The notes: generated by a model not told the origin, from the letters alone. Shown: positions 34,540-45,113, counted from the first letter of the stretch. The stretch: 45,911 bases of DNA from an uncultured Lachnospiraceae bacterium (GCA_948470755.1 CAOKPU010000018.1:1-45911); one strand, 5' to 3'. A program made the numbers and translations.

Positions 34540-35703
34540 TCATAAAAGGAAACTTCTAAATGCCTTCCGGACATAATCTTTATACCCCGCTTTGCCGATG
34601 CTTTTGGCCGCTACGATCGACACTCCTCCAATCCTTCGGCCGTCCAGCTTATAAACGGCTTCCCCGATGGCCTGCCCTTCCTCCACCGGAGCTATGATTT
34701 CCTCCGGCAGTGTAATGGTTTTTTCCACCTGGGAAAGATTGCTGCCTTTCGTATCCAAATATCGGAACTCGCCGGCGAAGCTTAAGTTCACCATATCTTC
34801 CACCCCGCCTTTTACCTTCCGGGCCGGCAGGGTTTCTTTATTTTCATCAATATAAATATTACTTACGCTATACCCGAAATTAAAAAGCGCCATAGCATCC
34901 TGGAACCTGACTTTATTATCCGGGGCGCCCATCACAACCGCAATCAGATCAATGCCATCCTTGCTCGCCGTGGCCGACAGGCAATATTTCGCTTTGCTCG
35001 TGGAACCTGTTTTTAAGCCCGTCGTCCATTCATACTGCTTTAAAAGCTTATTGGTGCTGGATAAAGTAAAGGTCGTGGAACCCTGCCTTGTCACATGAGT
35101 AATATCCTCCATCCATATTTTCGTATAATCGAAGATCTCAGGATGCTTCGTCACCAGCTCCCTTGACATGATAGCCACATCCCTTGCCGTCGTATAATGT
35201 TCATCGGAATCCGACAATCCGCAACAATCCACAAAATGCGTATTATCCATCCTAAGTTCTTCCGCTTTCCGGTTCATCAATTCCACAAACTCCGCTTCGC
35301 TTCCCGCTATGTATTCCGCCACTGCCACACAGGCGTCGTTTCCTGAAGCCACCGCAATGCATTTTATCATCGTATCCAACGTCTGTACTTCCCCTTCCTC
35401 TAAAAAGACCTGGGAACCGCCCATAGATTTTGCATAGGCGCTCGTAATGATTTCATCCTCCAGCTTAATCCTCCCTGTATCCAGACGGTCAAAAATAAGA
35501 AGCAATGTCATAATCTTTGTTATGCTCGCCGGACTCCGCCTTGCATCAGCCTCCTGTTCGCAGATAATCTGCCCTGTAGACGTTTCCATCAATATATAGG
35601 AGGGGGCAGAGATATCCGGCGCCGCATATACGCACAGGACGGAAGATAACATCAGATAGGCGCCAAAAAAACAACATACCGCAGCTTTCATCAATCTTTT
35701 CAC
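34540..35703 (-). CDS. dacF: D-alanyl-D-alanine carboxypeptidase (DacF-like), S11 family
   Basis: Second S11 DD-carboxypeptidase of the window. A signal peptide (about 1-28, ending VYAAPD) leads to the motifs SITK, SGN and KTG. The C-terminal beta domain (about 275-360) and a final amphipathic stretch are as in PBP5. I use GTG at 35703 since AGGAGTGTGTAAT gives correct spacing; the frame also allows GTG at 35712. Result: 387 residues. A terminator-like hairpin at 35743-35771 precedes it. It shares only the S11 fold with the protein at 30613, so they are not a recent duplication. Confidence 0.92.
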   Translation of the reverse strand: MKRLMKAAVCCFFGAYLMLSSVLCVYAAPDISAPSYILMETSTGQIICEQEADARRSPASITKIMTLLLIFDRLDTGRIKLEDEIITSAYAKSMGGSQVFLEEGEVQTLDTMIKCIAVASGNDACVAVAEYIAGSEAEFVELMNRKAEELRMDNTHFVDCCGLSDSDEHYTTARDVAIMSRELVTKHPEIFDYTKIWMEDITHVTRQGSTTFTLSSTNKLLKQYEWTTGLKTGSTSKAKYCLSATASKDGIDLIAVVMGAPDNKVRFQDAMALFNFGYSVSNIYIDENKETLPARKVKGGVEDMVNLSFAGEFRYLDTKGSNLSQVEKTITLPEEIIAPVEEGQAIGEAVYKLDGRRIGGVSIVAAKSIGKAGYKDYVRKAFRSFLL

Positions 35704-35742
35704 ATTACACACTCCTGTCAGGTGTTCTACTACTATAGATAT

Positions 35743-35771
35743 AAAAAAACGGCCCTCATTAGAACCGTTTT
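35743..35771 (-). terminator. Terminator after the CmpB-like gene
   Basis: Minus strand AAAACGG pairs with CCGTTTT around a 12-base loop and runs into TTT. It lies about 48 bases after the CmpB-like stop and 40 before the dacF start, so it could also act as a leader attenuator of dacF. Confidence 0.65.
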
Positions 35772-35818
35772 CCCTTAAAACCCTAAAGTATATGTAATAA
35801 AATGACCTATCCTGTATT

Positions 35819-36424
35819 TTAATACCATCTTGCCTTAAAATCGTTATACCGGTCCATCAGCCGCTCCTTCTGACTATTGATATCGATATGGAACGCATTG
35901 ATAAGCTGGATCATATAATCCACCGTCACAACACCTAAAATCAAAGTGCATATCCGGCTCCCTAAGGAAAAACTCCATCTGTCGATGAACGCCATCACCC
36001 TGGAATGAAGAAATACAATAATGATTACTGCGTAAAATCCCCATGCAACCGTACTCTCCAAACATACAATCCCTTTATAATTGCACGGCTTATCATTATA
36101 ATCCCACCAGACTTCGCCAAAAAGCCCAAGCATCAGCTTCCCCACCAGGAATTCAAAAACAGTCGCAAGAACCGCTCCCGTCAGGTAAAGCTGAAACAGG
36201 TTTGTCTCTAAAGGCCGGAGCGTCAGATATCCAATCACCGCCCCAAACCCATAAATAGGGCAAAACGGACTTTTTGCAAATCCCCTGTTTGTCAATTTCT
36301 TATTACAAAACGACATATAAATAGATTCTACCAGCCAGCCCAGCATACTGTAAATGATAAAGGCCGATACCAAATGATAAACGTCCGTACCGAACATCTC
36401 CCTCGTCCAAAAAATAACAACCAC
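35819..36424 (-). CDS. CmpB-like putative ABC transporter permease family membrane protein
   Basis: About 201 residues with roughly five hydrophobic segments. It carries family segments such as FIIYSMLGWLVESIYMSF, NRGFAKSPFCPIYGFGAV, LTGAVLATVFEFLVGKLML and WWDYNDKPCNYKGIVCLES, which match the CmpB/DUF1113 group. The permease label is historical; transport has not been shown for the family as far as I know. Start: GTG at 36424 after CAGGAAAGGAT; an internal ATG at 36397 is possible. Copy 4 of the dispersed repeat ends right at this ribosome binding site. No ATPase partner is present. Confidence 0.8.
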   Translation of the reverse strand: MVVIFWTREMFGTDVYHLVSAFIIYSMLGWLVESIYMSFCNKKLTNRGFAKSPFCPIYGFGAVIGYLTLRPLETNLFQLYLTGAVLATVFEFLVGKLMLGLFGEVWWDYNDKPCNYKGIVCLESTVAWGFYAVIIIVFLHSRVMAFIDRWSFSLGSRICTLILGVVTVDYMIQLINAFHIDINSQKERLMDRYNDFKARWY

Positions 36425-36435
36425 ATCCTTTCCTG

Positions 36436-36572
36436 ATTGCAAAGCAATTCCCTATAATGATTCGGTGCCAAAGGCTCCATCGTGCAAAAGCCGTTTGCAC
36501 AATATCCTTTTGTGCCATCTGCCAGACGGGGCCGCCGGATGGAGCTTTTGGCGCCCGAATCCTATAATACAA
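36436..36572 (-). repeat. Intergenic repeat, GGGGCCGCCGG family, copy 4 (most complete)
   Basis: Outer arms ATTCGGTGCCAAAGGCTCC (from about 36460) and GGAGCTTTTGGCGCCCGAAT (ending about 36560) are inverted repeats. Inside are GTGCAAA/TTTGCAC and the core CAGACGGGGCCGCCGGATG. The right end, ATCCTATAATAC, abuts the rpsU terminator T run on the minus strand; the left end is ATTGCAAAGCAATTCCCTAT, like the arms of the palindrome at 177-223. Confidence 0.78.
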
Positions 36573-36600
36573 CAAAATCCCTGATTCATCAATCAGGGAT
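36571..36600 (-). terminator. Terminator of rpsU
   Basis: Minus strand ATCCCTGATT pairs with AATCAGGGAT around GATG, followed by TTTTGTT. It begins 15 bases after the rpsU stop. Confidence 0.85.
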
Positions 36601-36615
36601 CCGTCATTTACATAA

Positions 36616-36792
36616 TTAATTATATTTACGTTTTCTTGCTGCCTCGGACTTCTTTTTGCGTTTTACGCTTGGTTTCTCGTAATGCTCCCTTTTACGAATC
36701 TCCTGCTGAATACCAGCTTTTGCACAGCTTCTTTTGAAGCGACGCAAAGCACTGTCCAAAGTTTCATTTTCTTTTACTATTACGTTTGACAT
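36616..36792 (-). CDS. rpsU: 30S ribosomal protein S21
   Basis: A 58-residue, strongly basic protein that I translated directly from the minus strand. It begins [20 protein letters not shown], which is the S21 signature, includes [14 protein letters not shown] and ends AARKRKYN. It functions at the anti-Shine-Dalgarno end of 16S rRNA in the 30S subunit. GGGAGGTCGGGTGTAGG precedes the ATG. It stands alone with its own strong promoter (36893-36920) and terminator (36571-36600). Confidence 0.96.
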   Translation of the reverse strand: MSNVIVKENETLDSALRRFKRSCAKAGIQQEIRKREHYEKPSVKRKKKSEAARKRKYN

Positions 36793-36892
36793 CCTACACC
36801 CGACCTCCCTTCAGTCCCTCCAAGTAACTCGACTGATTGGGTTTATTCTTTTTGCACATAGATCCCTTTATGTATCCCCATGCGCTTTAATT

Positions 36893-36920
36893 ATTATACC
36901 ACATATTTTCTCAGAGTCAA
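36893..36920 (-). promoter_or_regulatory. Promoter of rpsU
   Basis: Minus strand TTGACT, 16-base spacer, TATAAT preceded by TGG (extended -10). The leader is about 95 bases. Just upstream TTTAACA/TGTTAAA (about 36937-36955) forms an inverted repeat between deoB and this promoter. Confidence 0.82.
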
Positions 36921-36969
36921 CCTGTTTTTTTATATTTTAACATATTTTGTTAAAGAAGAGGCATTTTGT

Positions 36970-38160
36970 TTAGACTAATTGGCTTAGAATTGACGTTCCA
37001 ATCGTTCCATCCGGCATATCGACCCCAAAATTTTCCGCCACCGACGCCCCGATTACTGCAAAGGTATCTTTATTTTCCAAAGCTCCCCCTTTATCCATTC
37101 TTCTTGCATATGCCACAAACGGCACATACTCCCTTGTATGATCCGTACCGCTGTAAGCCGGGTCATTTCCATGGTCGGCTGTCAGGATCAATAAGTCTTC
37201 CTCACGCAGCCGGTCAAGGAGAATCCCCAGTTTTTTATCAAATTTTTCCAACTCCTTCCCATAGCCTTCCACGTTTCTGCGGTGTCCCCACAATGCATCA
37301 AAATCCACCAGATTAACAAAGCAAAGCCCATGAAAATCTTGTTGACAAATCTCAACCGTCTGTTCCATCCCGTGAACGGAACTATCGGAATGATAGTTTC
37401 TGGTAATTCCTTCCCCGCAAAATATATCGTTAATCTTCCCTACCCCGATCACATCCAGCCCGGCATCCTTCAACGCATTCAGCACTGTAGGCCCCGATGG
37501 TTTCAAGGCATAGTCGCGGCGGTTGCTGGTCCGTTTGAACTCCCCTTTCTTTTTTCCTATATAAGGCCTCGCGATCACGCGCCCTACCCGCCACTCATCT
37601 TTCATCGTGATTTCCCTTGCTATCTGGCAGCAACGGTATAAATTCCTAAGATCAAACGTCTCTTCGTTCCCACAAATCTGCAGCACGGAATCCGCCGATG
37701 TATAGACAATCATCGCACCTGTGCTAATTTCCTCTTCACCCAGCTCTTCTATGATTTCCGTGCCGCTGGCGCTCTTATTGCCGATTACCTTTTTCCCGCA
37801 TCTTCTTTCCAGCTCTTCGATCAACTCCGGCGGGAACCCTGTATCTGTAAAAGTGCAAAAAGGCTTTAACGTTTTTATCCCCATCATTTCCCAATGGCCG
37901 GTCATCGTATCCTTTCCATTGCTCGCTTCCCCCAGACGCAGATATCGTCCAAGAGGATTTGCGTCCCCTTCCATCTTACCCGCCTTATGAAGATTTAAAA
38001 GGCCCAGTTTTTTCAGGTTGGGAATATCCAGCGTCCCCATTTTTTCCAGGATATGGCCAAAAGTATCCACTCCGTCATCCCCAAACTTAGGGGAGTCCGG
38101 CATCGCGCCGATCCCAAGAGAATCAAGGACAATCAAAAAAATCCTTTTATATCTGTTCAT
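36970..38160 (-). CDS. deoB: Phosphopentomutase
   Basis: Interconverts (deoxy)ribose 1-phosphate and 5-phosphate in nucleoside catabolism. It belongs to the alkaline phosphatase-like metalloenzymes: [16 protein letters not shown] with metal-binding/nucleophile region at the N-terminus, DTFGHI next, and [22 protein letters not shown] with further ligands. The 396 residues are standard. It is last in the operon after cdd (54-base gap), with GGGGTAAAAA before the ATG. Confidence 0.97.
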   Translation of the reverse strand: MNRYKRIFLIVLDSLGIGAMPDSPKFGDDGVDTFGHILEKMGTLDIPNLKKLGLLNLHKAGKMEGDANPLGRYLRLGEASNGKDTMTGHWEMMGIKTLKPFCTFTDTGFPPELIEELERRCGKKVIGNKSASGTEIIEELGEEEISTGAMIVYTSADSVLQICGNEETFDLRNLYRCCQIAREITMKDEWRVGRVIARPYIGKKKGEFKRTSNRRDYALKPSGPTVLNALKDAGLDVIGVGKINDIFCGEGITRNYHSDSSVHGMEQTVEICQQDFHGLCFVNLVDFDALWGHRRNVEGYGKELEKFDKKLGILLDRLREEDLLILTADHGNDPAYSGTDHTREYVPFVAYARRMDKGGALENKDTFAVIGASVAENFGVDMPDGTIGTSILSQLV

Positions 38161-38214
38161 TTTTTACCCCGTTCCTCTGCTGATGATCTTATCAAATCCA
38201 AATTATGAAAGCAT

Positions 38215-38634
38215 TCATTCTAAATTATCCGGCCCAAACCCCAACGGCAGGATCTCCTTTAAAGTAAAAGTTTGATACCGGTCTTTGCTGACCGCCAAAA
38301 TAATCCGGAAGCTTTCCGGATCGCAGAATTCCATCATTACCTGACGGCATACGCCGCAAGGGGATGTATAACCTGTCAACAGCCCGTCTTTCCCCCCTAC
38401 GATGCAGATTGCTTTAAAATCCCGTTCCCCTTCGCTGACTGCTTTGAAAAAAGCCGTCCGTTCCGCACAGTTAGTAGGAGTATACGCGGCATTTTCAATA
38501 TTGCATCCTGTATACAATTTACCGCTCTCCGTAAGAAGCGCTGCGCCTACCCGAAAGCCGGAATAAGGCGCATATGCATATTTCAGTTGCCCTATGGCAA
38601 GCGCAATCATTTCTTCCGTTTTTTTTTCATCCAT
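38215..38634 (-). CDS. cdd: Cytidine deaminase
   Basis: Deaminates cytidine and deoxycytidine to uridine forms, feeding the uridine phosphorylase of the same operon. Zinc motifs are complete: NCAERTAFF (Cys and catalytic Glu in the family HAE/CAE pattern) and [10 protein letters not shown] (two Cys), with [16 protein letters not shown] upstream. The 139 residues fit the homotetrameric class. It overlaps deoC by 8 bases and lacks a good ribosome binding site, suggesting coupling. Confidence 0.97.
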   Translation of the reverse strand: MDEKKTEEMIALAIGQLKYAYAPYSGFRVGAALLTESGKLYTGCNIENAAYTPTNCAERTAFFKAVSEGERDFKAICIVGGKDGLLTGYTSPCGVCRQVMMEFCDPESFRIILAVSKDRYQTFTLKEILPLGFGPDNLE

Positions 38635-39325
38635 TTTTTACCACGCCATTTCTTTTAGCAATCCCAAAGCTTGTTCCTTCACTTTTTACCAGTTTGACAA
38701 TCCTGCTTGTTCCCAGGCGGTCTGCGCCTAACAGCAGGAATTTCTCCGCATCCTCCATGGACGCGATGCCTCCTGCCGCCTTGATCTTTACCCCCGGTCC
38801 TATATGTCTCGCAAAAAGCCGGATATCGTCAAAGGTTGCCCCGGCAGACGAGAATCCGGTGGACGTCTTGATGTAATCCGCTCCGGCCTTCGTAACGATC
38901 CCGCACATTTTTATTTTTTCTTCTTCATCCAAAAGACAAGCCTCAATGATTACCTTTAAAACATTTCCCTCGCACGCTGCTTTCAGAATACGGATTTCTT
39001 CTTCAATGCGGTCATATTCCTTATCCTTCAGCCAGCCTATATTGATGACCATATCTAATTCTGACGCGCCATTTGCAATAGCTTCTTTTGCCTCGAATTC
39101 CTTTGCTTTTGTGGTCGAAGAGCCGTTAGGGAAGCCAATTACCGTACAGACCGCAACTTTCCCTTCCGTATATTCCCCCGCCTGTTTCACATAACTTGGA
39201 GGGATGCATACGGATGCCGTCCGGTATTTTATGGCATCATCGCAGACCTGCCTTATTTCCTGCCACGTTGCCGTCTGGAGCAGCAGTGTATGATCTACAT
39301 GCTTTAAAATCTCACTTACATCCAT
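38627..39325 (-). CDS. deoC: Deoxyribose-phosphate aldolase
   Basis: Cleaves 2-deoxyribose 5-phosphate into acetaldehyde and glyceraldehyde 3-phosphate. Motifs are [39 protein letters not shown] and [14 protein letters not shown], the last with the Schiff-base lysine, then KAAGGI. The 232 residues fit the class. It follows udp by 11 bases; AGGGGTATAGGAA precedes the ATG. Confidence 0.97.
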   Translation of the reverse strand: MDVSEILKHVDHTLLLQTATWQEIRQVCDDAIKYRTASVCIPPSYVKQAGEYTEGKVAVCTVIGFPNGSSTTKAKEFEAKEAIANGASELDMVINIGWLKDKEYDRIEEEIRILKAACEGNVLKVIIEACLLDEEEKIKMCGIVTKAGADYIKTSTGFSSAGATFDDIRLFARHIGPGVKIKAAGGIASMEDAEKFLLLGADRLGTSRIVKLVKSEGTSFGIAKRNGVVKNG

Positions 39326-39336
39326 TTCCTATACCC

Positions 39337-40125
39337 CTAACCGATTTCTTTCTTCCCATCTTCACGTATCAACATACGGACAGCCTCCACCGCTGTCCGG
39401 ACAGCCCTATCCGTATCATGCACCACCGGGTTATCCAACCCCAGCTTCTCCCTTTCCTGATTGGCAACGACAAGAAAACAAGACCCGGCCCTTACATGCA
39501 GATAGCCTGCCACCACAAACAAGGCCGCCGACTCCATCTCGGAAGCCAGGCACCCCAGCCTTTTCCATGCTTCCCATTTATTCACCAGTTCATAACTGAC
39601 CGGTTTCGTTTCCGGTTCATGCTGTCCGTAAAATGCATCCTTACACTGCACCACCCCGATATGAAAAGGATATCCATTTTTTTTCACGGCGGCCGCCAGT
39701 GCATTCGTCACGGTAAGATCTGCCACAGCCGGGAATTCTATAGGGGCATATTCCTTGCTTGTGCCTTCCATGCGCACCGCCCCCGTAGCAATAACCACGT
39801 CACCGCTCTTTACTTCCTTCTGCATTCCGCCGCAGGTCCCGATGCGGACAAAAGTATCTGCACCGCAACGGTACAATTCTTCCATGGCAATGGACGCAGA
39901 AGGCCCGCCGATCCCGGTAGAGGTCACGCTCACTTTCACCCCGTCCAAGGTTCCCGTATAAGTAATATATTCCCTATTATCCGCAATCAAAACCGGATTT
40001 TCCAGATATTGAGCGATTTTTACACACCGCTTCGGATCTCCCGGCATAATTACATAACGCCCAATCTCTCCTGCTGCCACTTGAATATGATACTGTCTGT
40101 TTGCATCTTCGGAATAATTCTTCAT
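39337..40125 (-). CDS. udp: Uridine/nucleoside phosphorylase
   Basis: Phosphorolysis of a nucleoside to base plus (deoxy)ribose 1-phosphate. Family features are [14 protein letters not shown] (phosphate loop), [22 protein letters not shown] and [11 protein letters not shown] with the ribose-binding Glu-Met-Glu. The match is to uridine phosphorylase rather than PNP. The frame is open to 40221, but AAGGAGGAGTGGC fixes the ATG at 40125, giving 262 residues. It heads udp-deoC-cdd-deoB, a pyrimidine deoxynucleoside breakdown set. I see no separate operator or strong promoter in the 106 bases after alaS. Confidence 0.93.
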   Translation of the reverse strand: MKNYSEDANRQYHIQVAAGEIGRYVIMPGDPKRCVKIAQYLENPVLIADNREYITYTGTLDGVKVSVTSTGIGGPSASIAMEELYRCGADTFVRIGTCGGMQKEVKSGDVVIATGAVRMEGTSKEYAPIEFPAVADLTVTNALAAAVKKNGYPFHIGVVQCKDAFYGQHEPETKPVSYELVNKWEAWKRLGCLASEMESAALFVVAGYLHVRAGSCFLVVANQEREKLGLDNPVVHDTDRAVRTAVEAVRMLIREDGKKEIG

Positions 40126-40190
40126 GCCACTCCTCCTTCCATATGGTTTCCTGCTCTGATCCATGCCATGGGCTTCGTACGGTTTTTGCT

Positions 40191-40239
40191 CAAATAGCCG
40201 ATTGATAAAATCAGCTATCAAGCTGATTTTATCAATCTA
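40191..40239. repeat. 49-base palindromic repeat containing the alaS stop codon
   Basis: Differs by one base from 4242-4289 (CAAATAGCCGATTGATAAAA and on). It forms a perfect stem GATTGATAAAATCAGC/GCTGATTTTATCAATC with a 6-base loop. The alaS stop (40232-40234) and its last two codons lie in it. No T run follows, so termination is uncertain. Confidence 0.8.
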
Positions 40240-42874
40240 ATTGCCCGTCCAGCACCTTCGCTGCTTCTTCGATCGCTTTCTCAATCCCTGCCGGGTTCTT
40301 GCCGCCGGCCTGCGCCATATTTGGCCTGCCGCCGCCTCCTCCCCCTACAAACGATGCGATCCCTTTAATCAAATTGCCCGCATGAGCCCCTTTTGCCATT
40401 GCTTCTTGTGTGGCAAAGGCCACCAGGTTCACCTTGCCGTCCAAATCGGAAACAAGCACGATAACGCCTTCTCCCAATTTTGCTTTAAGCTGATCCCCCA
40501 GATCCCTAAGGCCGTTCATATCCACGCCCGGCACTTTGGCCGCCAGGAATTTTGTGCCTTTGACATCCTGCACCTTATCCATGACATCCCCCAAAGCGTC
40601 TTTGGCCGCCTTGCTCTTTAAGGATTCGTTTTCCCCCTGAAGCGCTTTCATCTCCGCCATCAGGTGTTCCAGCCGTTCCACAAGGCCGGCGGGCGTTGCC
40701 TTTACCGCTTTCGCCGCCTCTGCAAGGATCCTCTCTGCCTCTTCATAATATTTTAACACTCCGTTTCCCGTCAAGGCCTCAATCCTTCTCACCCCGGCCG
40801 CCACGCCGCTCTCCGATAATATTTTAAAGTTGGCAATCATACCCGTATTGGCTACATGGGTGCCTCCACAAAGTTCTGTGGAAAAATCCCCCATTTTGAC
40901 CACGCGCACTGTTTCCCCGTATTTTTCCCCAAATAACGCCATCGCGCCGCTTTTTTTCGCTTCTTCGATAGACATCACGCTGGTCATGACCGGCAGTGCT
41001 TCCGCAATCTGTTCTTGAACCATCTTTTCCACCTTTGCGATTTCTTCCTTTGTCATAGCGGAAAAATGACTGAAGTCAAAACGGAGCCTTTCCCCATCCA
41101 CATAAGAACCCGCCTGCTCCACATGAGTGCCAAGTACGGTCCTTAGCGCCTTTTGCAGCAGATGGGTTGCACTATGGTTTTTACATGTATCCGCACGTCT
41201 CGCCGCATTGACCGCAAGAGCTGCTTTATCCCCAACCTTAAGCATCCCTTTAACCACTTTGCCGATATGTCCTACTTTACCGCCCAGCATCTTTACCGTA
41301 TCCACTACTTCAAACTCGCCCTCGGGCGTAACAATGCTGCCAATATCCGCACATTGCCCCCCCATAGTGGCGTAAAAAGGAGTCTCTTCCACAAAAACAG
41401 TGCCGCTCTCCCCATCGGTCAAGGCTTCCACAATTTCTGTTTCCGTTGTAAGCACAGTAATGACGGAATCGCAGGTCAGTCTGTCATATCCTACAAACTC
41501 AGTGGTAACGCCAGGATCTATGGATTCGTACACCGTCACATCCGCACCCATATAATTAGTAGCCTTGCGCGCCGAACGGGCTTTTACCTTCTGTTCTTCC
41601 ATAGCCTCCGTAAATCCTTTTTCCTCCACCAGAAAACCTTTTTCCTCCAGGATTTCTTTTGTCAGGTCGAGTGGGAAACCGTAGGTATCGTACAGTTTAA
41701 AAGCATCTTTCCCCGCCAGCTCTTTTTTGCCTTCTTTTTCCATAGCGGCTTCCATTTCCGCTAAAATCGACAACCCCTGGTCAATGGTCTTATTAAATTT
41801 ATTTTCTTCCTGCGTAAGTACATTAAAAATAAAATCTTTTTTCTCTTCCAGTTCCGGATAGCCATCTTTGCTGCCTTCAATCACTGTATTGCTCAGATCC
41901 GCAAGGAACTGCCCTTCGATCCCAAGCAGCCTCCCATGCCTTGCCGCACGACGGATAATACGCCGCAGTACATAACCCCGTCCTTCATTGGTGGGCATGA
42001 TGCCGTCGGAAATCATAAAAGTCGCAGAGCGGATATGGTCAGTAACAATACGGATCGACACATCCCACTCATATTTTTCCTTATATTTTTTCCCTGAAAG
42101 CTCACAGACTTTATTCCGCAATGCCTGGATCGTATCCACATCAAAGATGGAATCCACATCCTGCACCACCGTAGCAAGGCGTTCCAAGCCCATACCGGTA
42201 TCAATATTTTTCTGCTCTAATTCGGAATAATTCCCTTTGCCGTCATTATCAAACTGGGTAAATACGTTGTTCCATACTTCAATATAGCGGTCGCAGTCAC
42301 AGCCTACCGTGCATCCCGGTTTCCCGCAACCGTATTTTTCTCCCCTGTCGTAATAAATCTCAGAACAAGGCCCGCAGGGGCCGGAACCATGCTCCCAAAA
42401 ATTATCCGCTTTCCCAAAACGGAAGATCCTCTCCGGCGCAATGCCGATCTCCTGATTCCAAATCCGAAAAGCTTCATCATCGTCTTCATATACAGAAGGA
42501 TACAGCCTGTCGGCATCCAGCCCTACCACTTCGGTCAAAAACTCCCAGCTCCAGCGTATCGCCTCCTGTTTAAAATAATCGCCAAAAGAGAAATTCCCCA
42601 ACATCTCAAAAAACGTCCCATGCCTTGCCGTCTTGCCGATATTCTCAATATCGCCGGTACGGATGCATTTCTGGCATGTAGTCACCCTCCTCCTTGGGGG
42701 TATTTCCTGTCCTGTAAAATACGGCTTTAAAGGAGCCATGCCTGAATTGATCAATAGCAGGCTGTTATCATTATGCGGGACCAGCGAAAAGCTTTTCATT
42801 GCCAAATGCCCTTTGCTCTCGAAGAATTCCAAGAACATCCTTCTTAACTCATTTACTCCATACTGTTTCATCAT
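40232..42874 (-). CDS. alaS: Alanyl-tRNA synthetase
   Basis: Charges tRNA-Ala. Class II catalytic core at about residues 1-250 ([14 protein letters not shown], then [18 protein letters not shown]), tRNA-recognition region to about 460, editing domain with the zinc motif [11 protein letters not shown] and ELCGGTH, and C-terminal C-Ala domain with glycine-rich [16 protein letters not shown]. The 880 residues are full length. It follows glyS by 36 bases, with AAAGGAACATAGACA before the first of two ATGs. Its stop codon lies inside a 49-base repeat. Confidence 0.97.
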   Translation of the reverse strand: MMKQYGVNELRRMFLEFFESKGHLAMKSFSLVPHNDNSLLLINSGMAPLKPYFTGQEIPPRRRVTTCQKCIRTGDIENIGKTARHGTFFEMLGNFSFGDYFKQEAIRWSWEFLTEVVGLDADRLYPSVYEDDDEAFRIWNQEIGIAPERIFRFGKADNFWEHGSGPCGPCSEIYYDRGEKYGCGKPGCTVGCDCDRYIEVWNNVFTQFDNDGKGNYSELEQKNIDTGMGLERLATVVQDVDSIFDVDTIQALRNKVCELSGKKYKEKYEWDVSIRIVTDHIRSATFMISDGIMPTNEGRGYVLRRIIRRAARHGRLLGIEGQFLADLSNTVIEGSKDGYPELEEKKDFIFNVLTQEENKFNKTIDQGLSILAEMEAAMEKEGKKELAGKDAFKLYDTYGFPLDLTKEILEEKGFLVEEKGFTEAMEEQKVKARSARKATNYMGADVTVYESIDPGVTTEFVGYDRLTCDSVITVLTTETEIVEALTDGESGTVFVEETPFYATMGGQCADIGSIVTPEGEFEVVDTVKMLGGKVGHIGKVVKGMLKVGDKAALAVNAARRADTCKNHSATHLLQKALRTVLGTHVEQAGSYVDGERLRFDFSHFSAMTKEEIAKVEKMVQEQIAEALPVMTSVMSIEEAKKSGAMALFGEKYGETVRVVKMGDFSTELCGGTHVANTGMIANFKILSESGVAAGVRRIEALTGNGVLKYYEEAERILAEAAKAVKATPAGLVERLEHLMAEMKALQGENESLKSKAAKDALGDVMDKVQDVKGTKFLAAKVPGVDMNGLRDLGDQLKAKLGEGVIVLVSDLDGKVNLVAFATQEAMAKGAHAGNLIKGIASFVGGGGGGRPNMAQAGGKNPAGIEKAIEEAAKVLDGQLD

Positions 42875-42910
42875 TGTCTATGTTCCTTTCTTTTGCCTTC
42901 CTATCAGGGA

Positions 42911-44299
42911 TTACAAAATAAATTTATCTGCAAAGTAAGCATCCAGATCGGCAATCGCCACTCTCTCCTGCTCCATAGAATCCCTGAAACGCACTGTCAC
43001 ACATCCGTCCGTCTCCGATTCAAAATCATAAGTCACACAGAACGGGGTGCCGATCTCATCCTGCCTGCGGTATCTCTTTCCAATATTCCCCCTGTCATCA
43101 AACTCGCAGTTATATTTCCCGGATAACTGGGCAAACACTTTTTCCGCCCCTTCGTTCAGTTTTTTAGAAAGCGGCAGTACGCCGATCTTTACCGGCGCCA
43201 ACGCAGGATGGAAATGCAGTACGGTGCGCACATCCCCTTCCCCGATTTCTTCTTCATCATACGCTGCACAGAGGAAAGCAAGCACCACTCTGTCCGCCCC
43301 CAAAGAGGGTTCGATCACATAAGGCACATATCTCGCATTTTTCACATCATCAAAATACGTCAAATCCTGCCCGGAAGTATTCTGGTGCTGGGTCAGGTCA
43401 TAATCGGTCCTGTCCGCAATCCCCCATAGTTCCCCCCAGCCGAACGGGAACAGGAATTCAATATCCGTCGTTGCTTTGGAATAGAAAGAAAGCTCTTCTT
43501 TATCATGATCCCTGACGCGCATCTCTTCTTCTTTCATTCCCAGTTTTTTCAGCCAGTCAATGCAAAACTGTTTCCAATAGGCAAACCATTCCAAATCCGT
43601 ATCCGGCTCGCAGAAAAATTCCAGCTCCATCTGTTCAAACTCTCTGGTACGGAATGTAAAATTACCCGGCGTAATCTCGTTCCGGAATGATTTCCCGATC
43701 TGCCCTATACCGAAAGGGATCTTCTTTCTGGAAGTCCTCTGTACGTTTTTAAAATTAACAAATATCCCCTGTGCGGTCTCCGGCCTTAAGTATACGGTAT
43801 TCTTCGCATCCTCCGTAACGCCCTGGAACGTCTTGAACATCAGGTTAAACTGCCTGATATCCGTAAAATTATGTTTGCCGCAAGTCGGGCAGGGGATCTG
43901 GTTGTCCTCGATAAAGCCCTTCATTTTTTCCTGGCTCCAGCCGTCTATGGAGCCATCCAGCTCAATCCGATGCTCCGCTGCAAAATCTTCGATAATCTTA
44001 TCCGCCCGGAAACGTTCATGGCATTCCCTGCAGTCCATCAAAGGATCGGAGAATCCGCCCAGATGCCCGGAGGCCACCCAAGTCTGAGGGTTCATTAAAA
44101 TGGCGCAGTCTACCCCTACGTTATAAGGGTTTTCCATCACGAACTTCTGCCACCATGCCTTTTTTACATTATTTTTCAGTTCTACGCCGAGATTTCCGTA
44201 ATCCCACGTATTTGCAAGCCCTCCGTATATTTCGGATCCGGGATATACAAATCCCCTCGCTTTTGCCAATGCTACGATTTTATCCATTGTTTTTTCCAT
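42911..44299 (-). CDS. glyS: Glycyl-tRNA synthetase, single-chain alpha2 type
   Basis: Charges tRNA-Gly. This is the eukaryote/archaea-like single-chain form, not the GlyQ/GlyS heterotetramer. N-terminal [21 protein letters not shown], a tetracysteine zinc-type element ([19 protein letters not shown]), class II motifs in [12 protein letters not shown] and FRNEITP, and a C-terminal anticodon domain ([10 protein letters not shown]). I start at the ATG at 44299 (462 residues); the ATG at 44311 sits only one base from AGGAG and is less likely. It lies 36 bases before alaS and after a lipoprotein gene, all probably from the promoter at 45046-45074. No T-box leader is seen. Confidence 0.95.
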   Translation of the reverse strand: MEKTMDKIVALAKARGFVYPGSEIYGGLANTWDYGNLGVELKNNVKKAWWQKFVMENPYNVGVDCAILMNPQTWVASGHLGGFSDPLMDCRECHERFRADKIIEDFAAEHRIELDGSIDGWSQEKMKGFIEDNQIPCPTCGKHNFTDIRQFNLMFKTFQGVTEDAKNTVYLRPETAQGIFVNFKNVQRTSRKKIPFGIGQIGKSFRNEITPGNFTFRTREFEQMELEFFCEPDTDLEWFAYWKQFCIDWLKKLGMKEEEMRVRDHDKEELSFYSKATTDIEFLFPFGWGELWGIADRTDYDLTQHQNTSGQDLTYFDDVKNARYVPYVIEPSLGADRVVLAFLCAAYDEEEIGEGDVRTVLHFHPALAPVKIGVLPLSKKLNEGAEKVFAQLSGKYNCEFDDRGNIGKRYRRQDEIGTPFCVTYDFESETDGCVTVRFRDSMEQERVAIADLDAYFADKFIL

Positions 44300-44335
44300 T
44301 TTAATGCTCATTCTCCTTTCTCATACTGGGCATCC

Positions 44336-44971
44336 CTATTTATATATAATATAATATCTTCCTAATGCTTCCCCGTTCTCATCGGCTTTCAAATCCGCCT
44401 TTCCTTTGCCCAAAGCCTCCACATTCTCCCCCACATACAGGATTTTCCCTGAAACCTTAACGAGCATGGGAGATTCCGAAATCAATACCATAGAACTTCC
44501 CATGCCCAGAATATCATCTTTCCCAATGTTCTTTTCCCCCTTTGCATCCGTCATGGAGATGTCAAAAGAATATCCCGCATCCTGCGCCTGGGCGATTGTA
44601 CCGCAAAACAGTTTTTTATTATTATAGGGATCCGTATTATAGGCCGAATAAACATCAGCCGAAGGATATTTGACGCTGACGGTAAGCTTTCCATCCACAT
44701 TCTCAAATTGATCCACCGTTACGTCCCCTTCCGGAAAACTCTCATTGAATTCCGTTACCTCGGCTAACAGTATATCCCTTAGATTCGTCTCGTCATAATA
44801 TTCTTTTTCAAAAGTTTCCGTCATCGTCTCTATGATGCTGCCATCCTTCAAAACCTCAAGTTCCGCCCCTGTTCCGCCTGCCTCCGTTTCTTTTACCGTT
44901 CCGCTTTCCCCGCAGCCCCAAAGCGCTGCGCTGATCAAAAGCATCCCTGTTATCCACCTGAATTTATCCAT
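44336..44971 (-). CDS. Hypothetical lipoprotein
   Basis: 211 residues. Signal peptide MDKFRWITGMLLISAALWGC with a lipobox Cys at residue 20, then an acidic, mostly beta-type mature part with no recognised family. The segments FPEGDVTVDQFENVDGKLTV and VSGKILYVGENVEAL look like extracytoplasmic beta strands. The frame is open from 44986, but GGAGGATGGTGGA fixes the ATG at 44971. It is first in the transcript with glyS and alaS, which probably reflects promoter sharing rather than function. A leader hairpin CCGGATA/TATCCGG (44989-45008) sits just upstream of its ribosome binding site. Confidence 0.82.
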   Translation of the reverse strand: MDKFRWITGMLLISAALWGCGESGTVKETEAGGTGAELEVLKDGSIIETMTETFEKEYYDETNLRDILLAEVTEFNESFPEGDVTVDQFENVDGKLTVSVKYPSADVYSAYNTDPYNNKKLFCGTIAQAQDAGYSFDISMTDAKGEKNIGKDDILGMGSSMVLISESPMLVKVSGKILYVGENVEALGKGKADLKADENGEALGRYYIIYK

Positions 44972-45045
44972 TCCACCATCCTCCAATGCCGGATATTTCC
45001 CTATCCGGTTTTTACGAAATAAAGTTCTCCCTTTACATTCACAAT

Positions 45046-45074
45046 ATTATATCCGACTTATGCCCTTTTTTCAA
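45046..45074 (-). promoter_or_regulatory. Promoter of the lipoprotein-glyS-alaS transcript
   Basis: Minus strand TTGAAA, 17-base spacer, TATAAT. The leader is about 70 bases, too short for a T-box, with a single 7-bp hairpin at 44989-45008. Confidence 0.8.
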
Positions 45075-45075
45075 C

Positions 45076-45113
45076 ATAAAAATGATTCCGTGCCTCTGTT
45101 TGCCCCGGCACGG
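45076..45113 (-). terminator. Terminator of recO
   Basis: Minus strand CCGTGCC pairs with GGCACGG around a 12-base loop, followed by AATCATTTTT. It begins about 10 bases past the recO stop and ends just before the next promoter. Confidence 0.8.
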
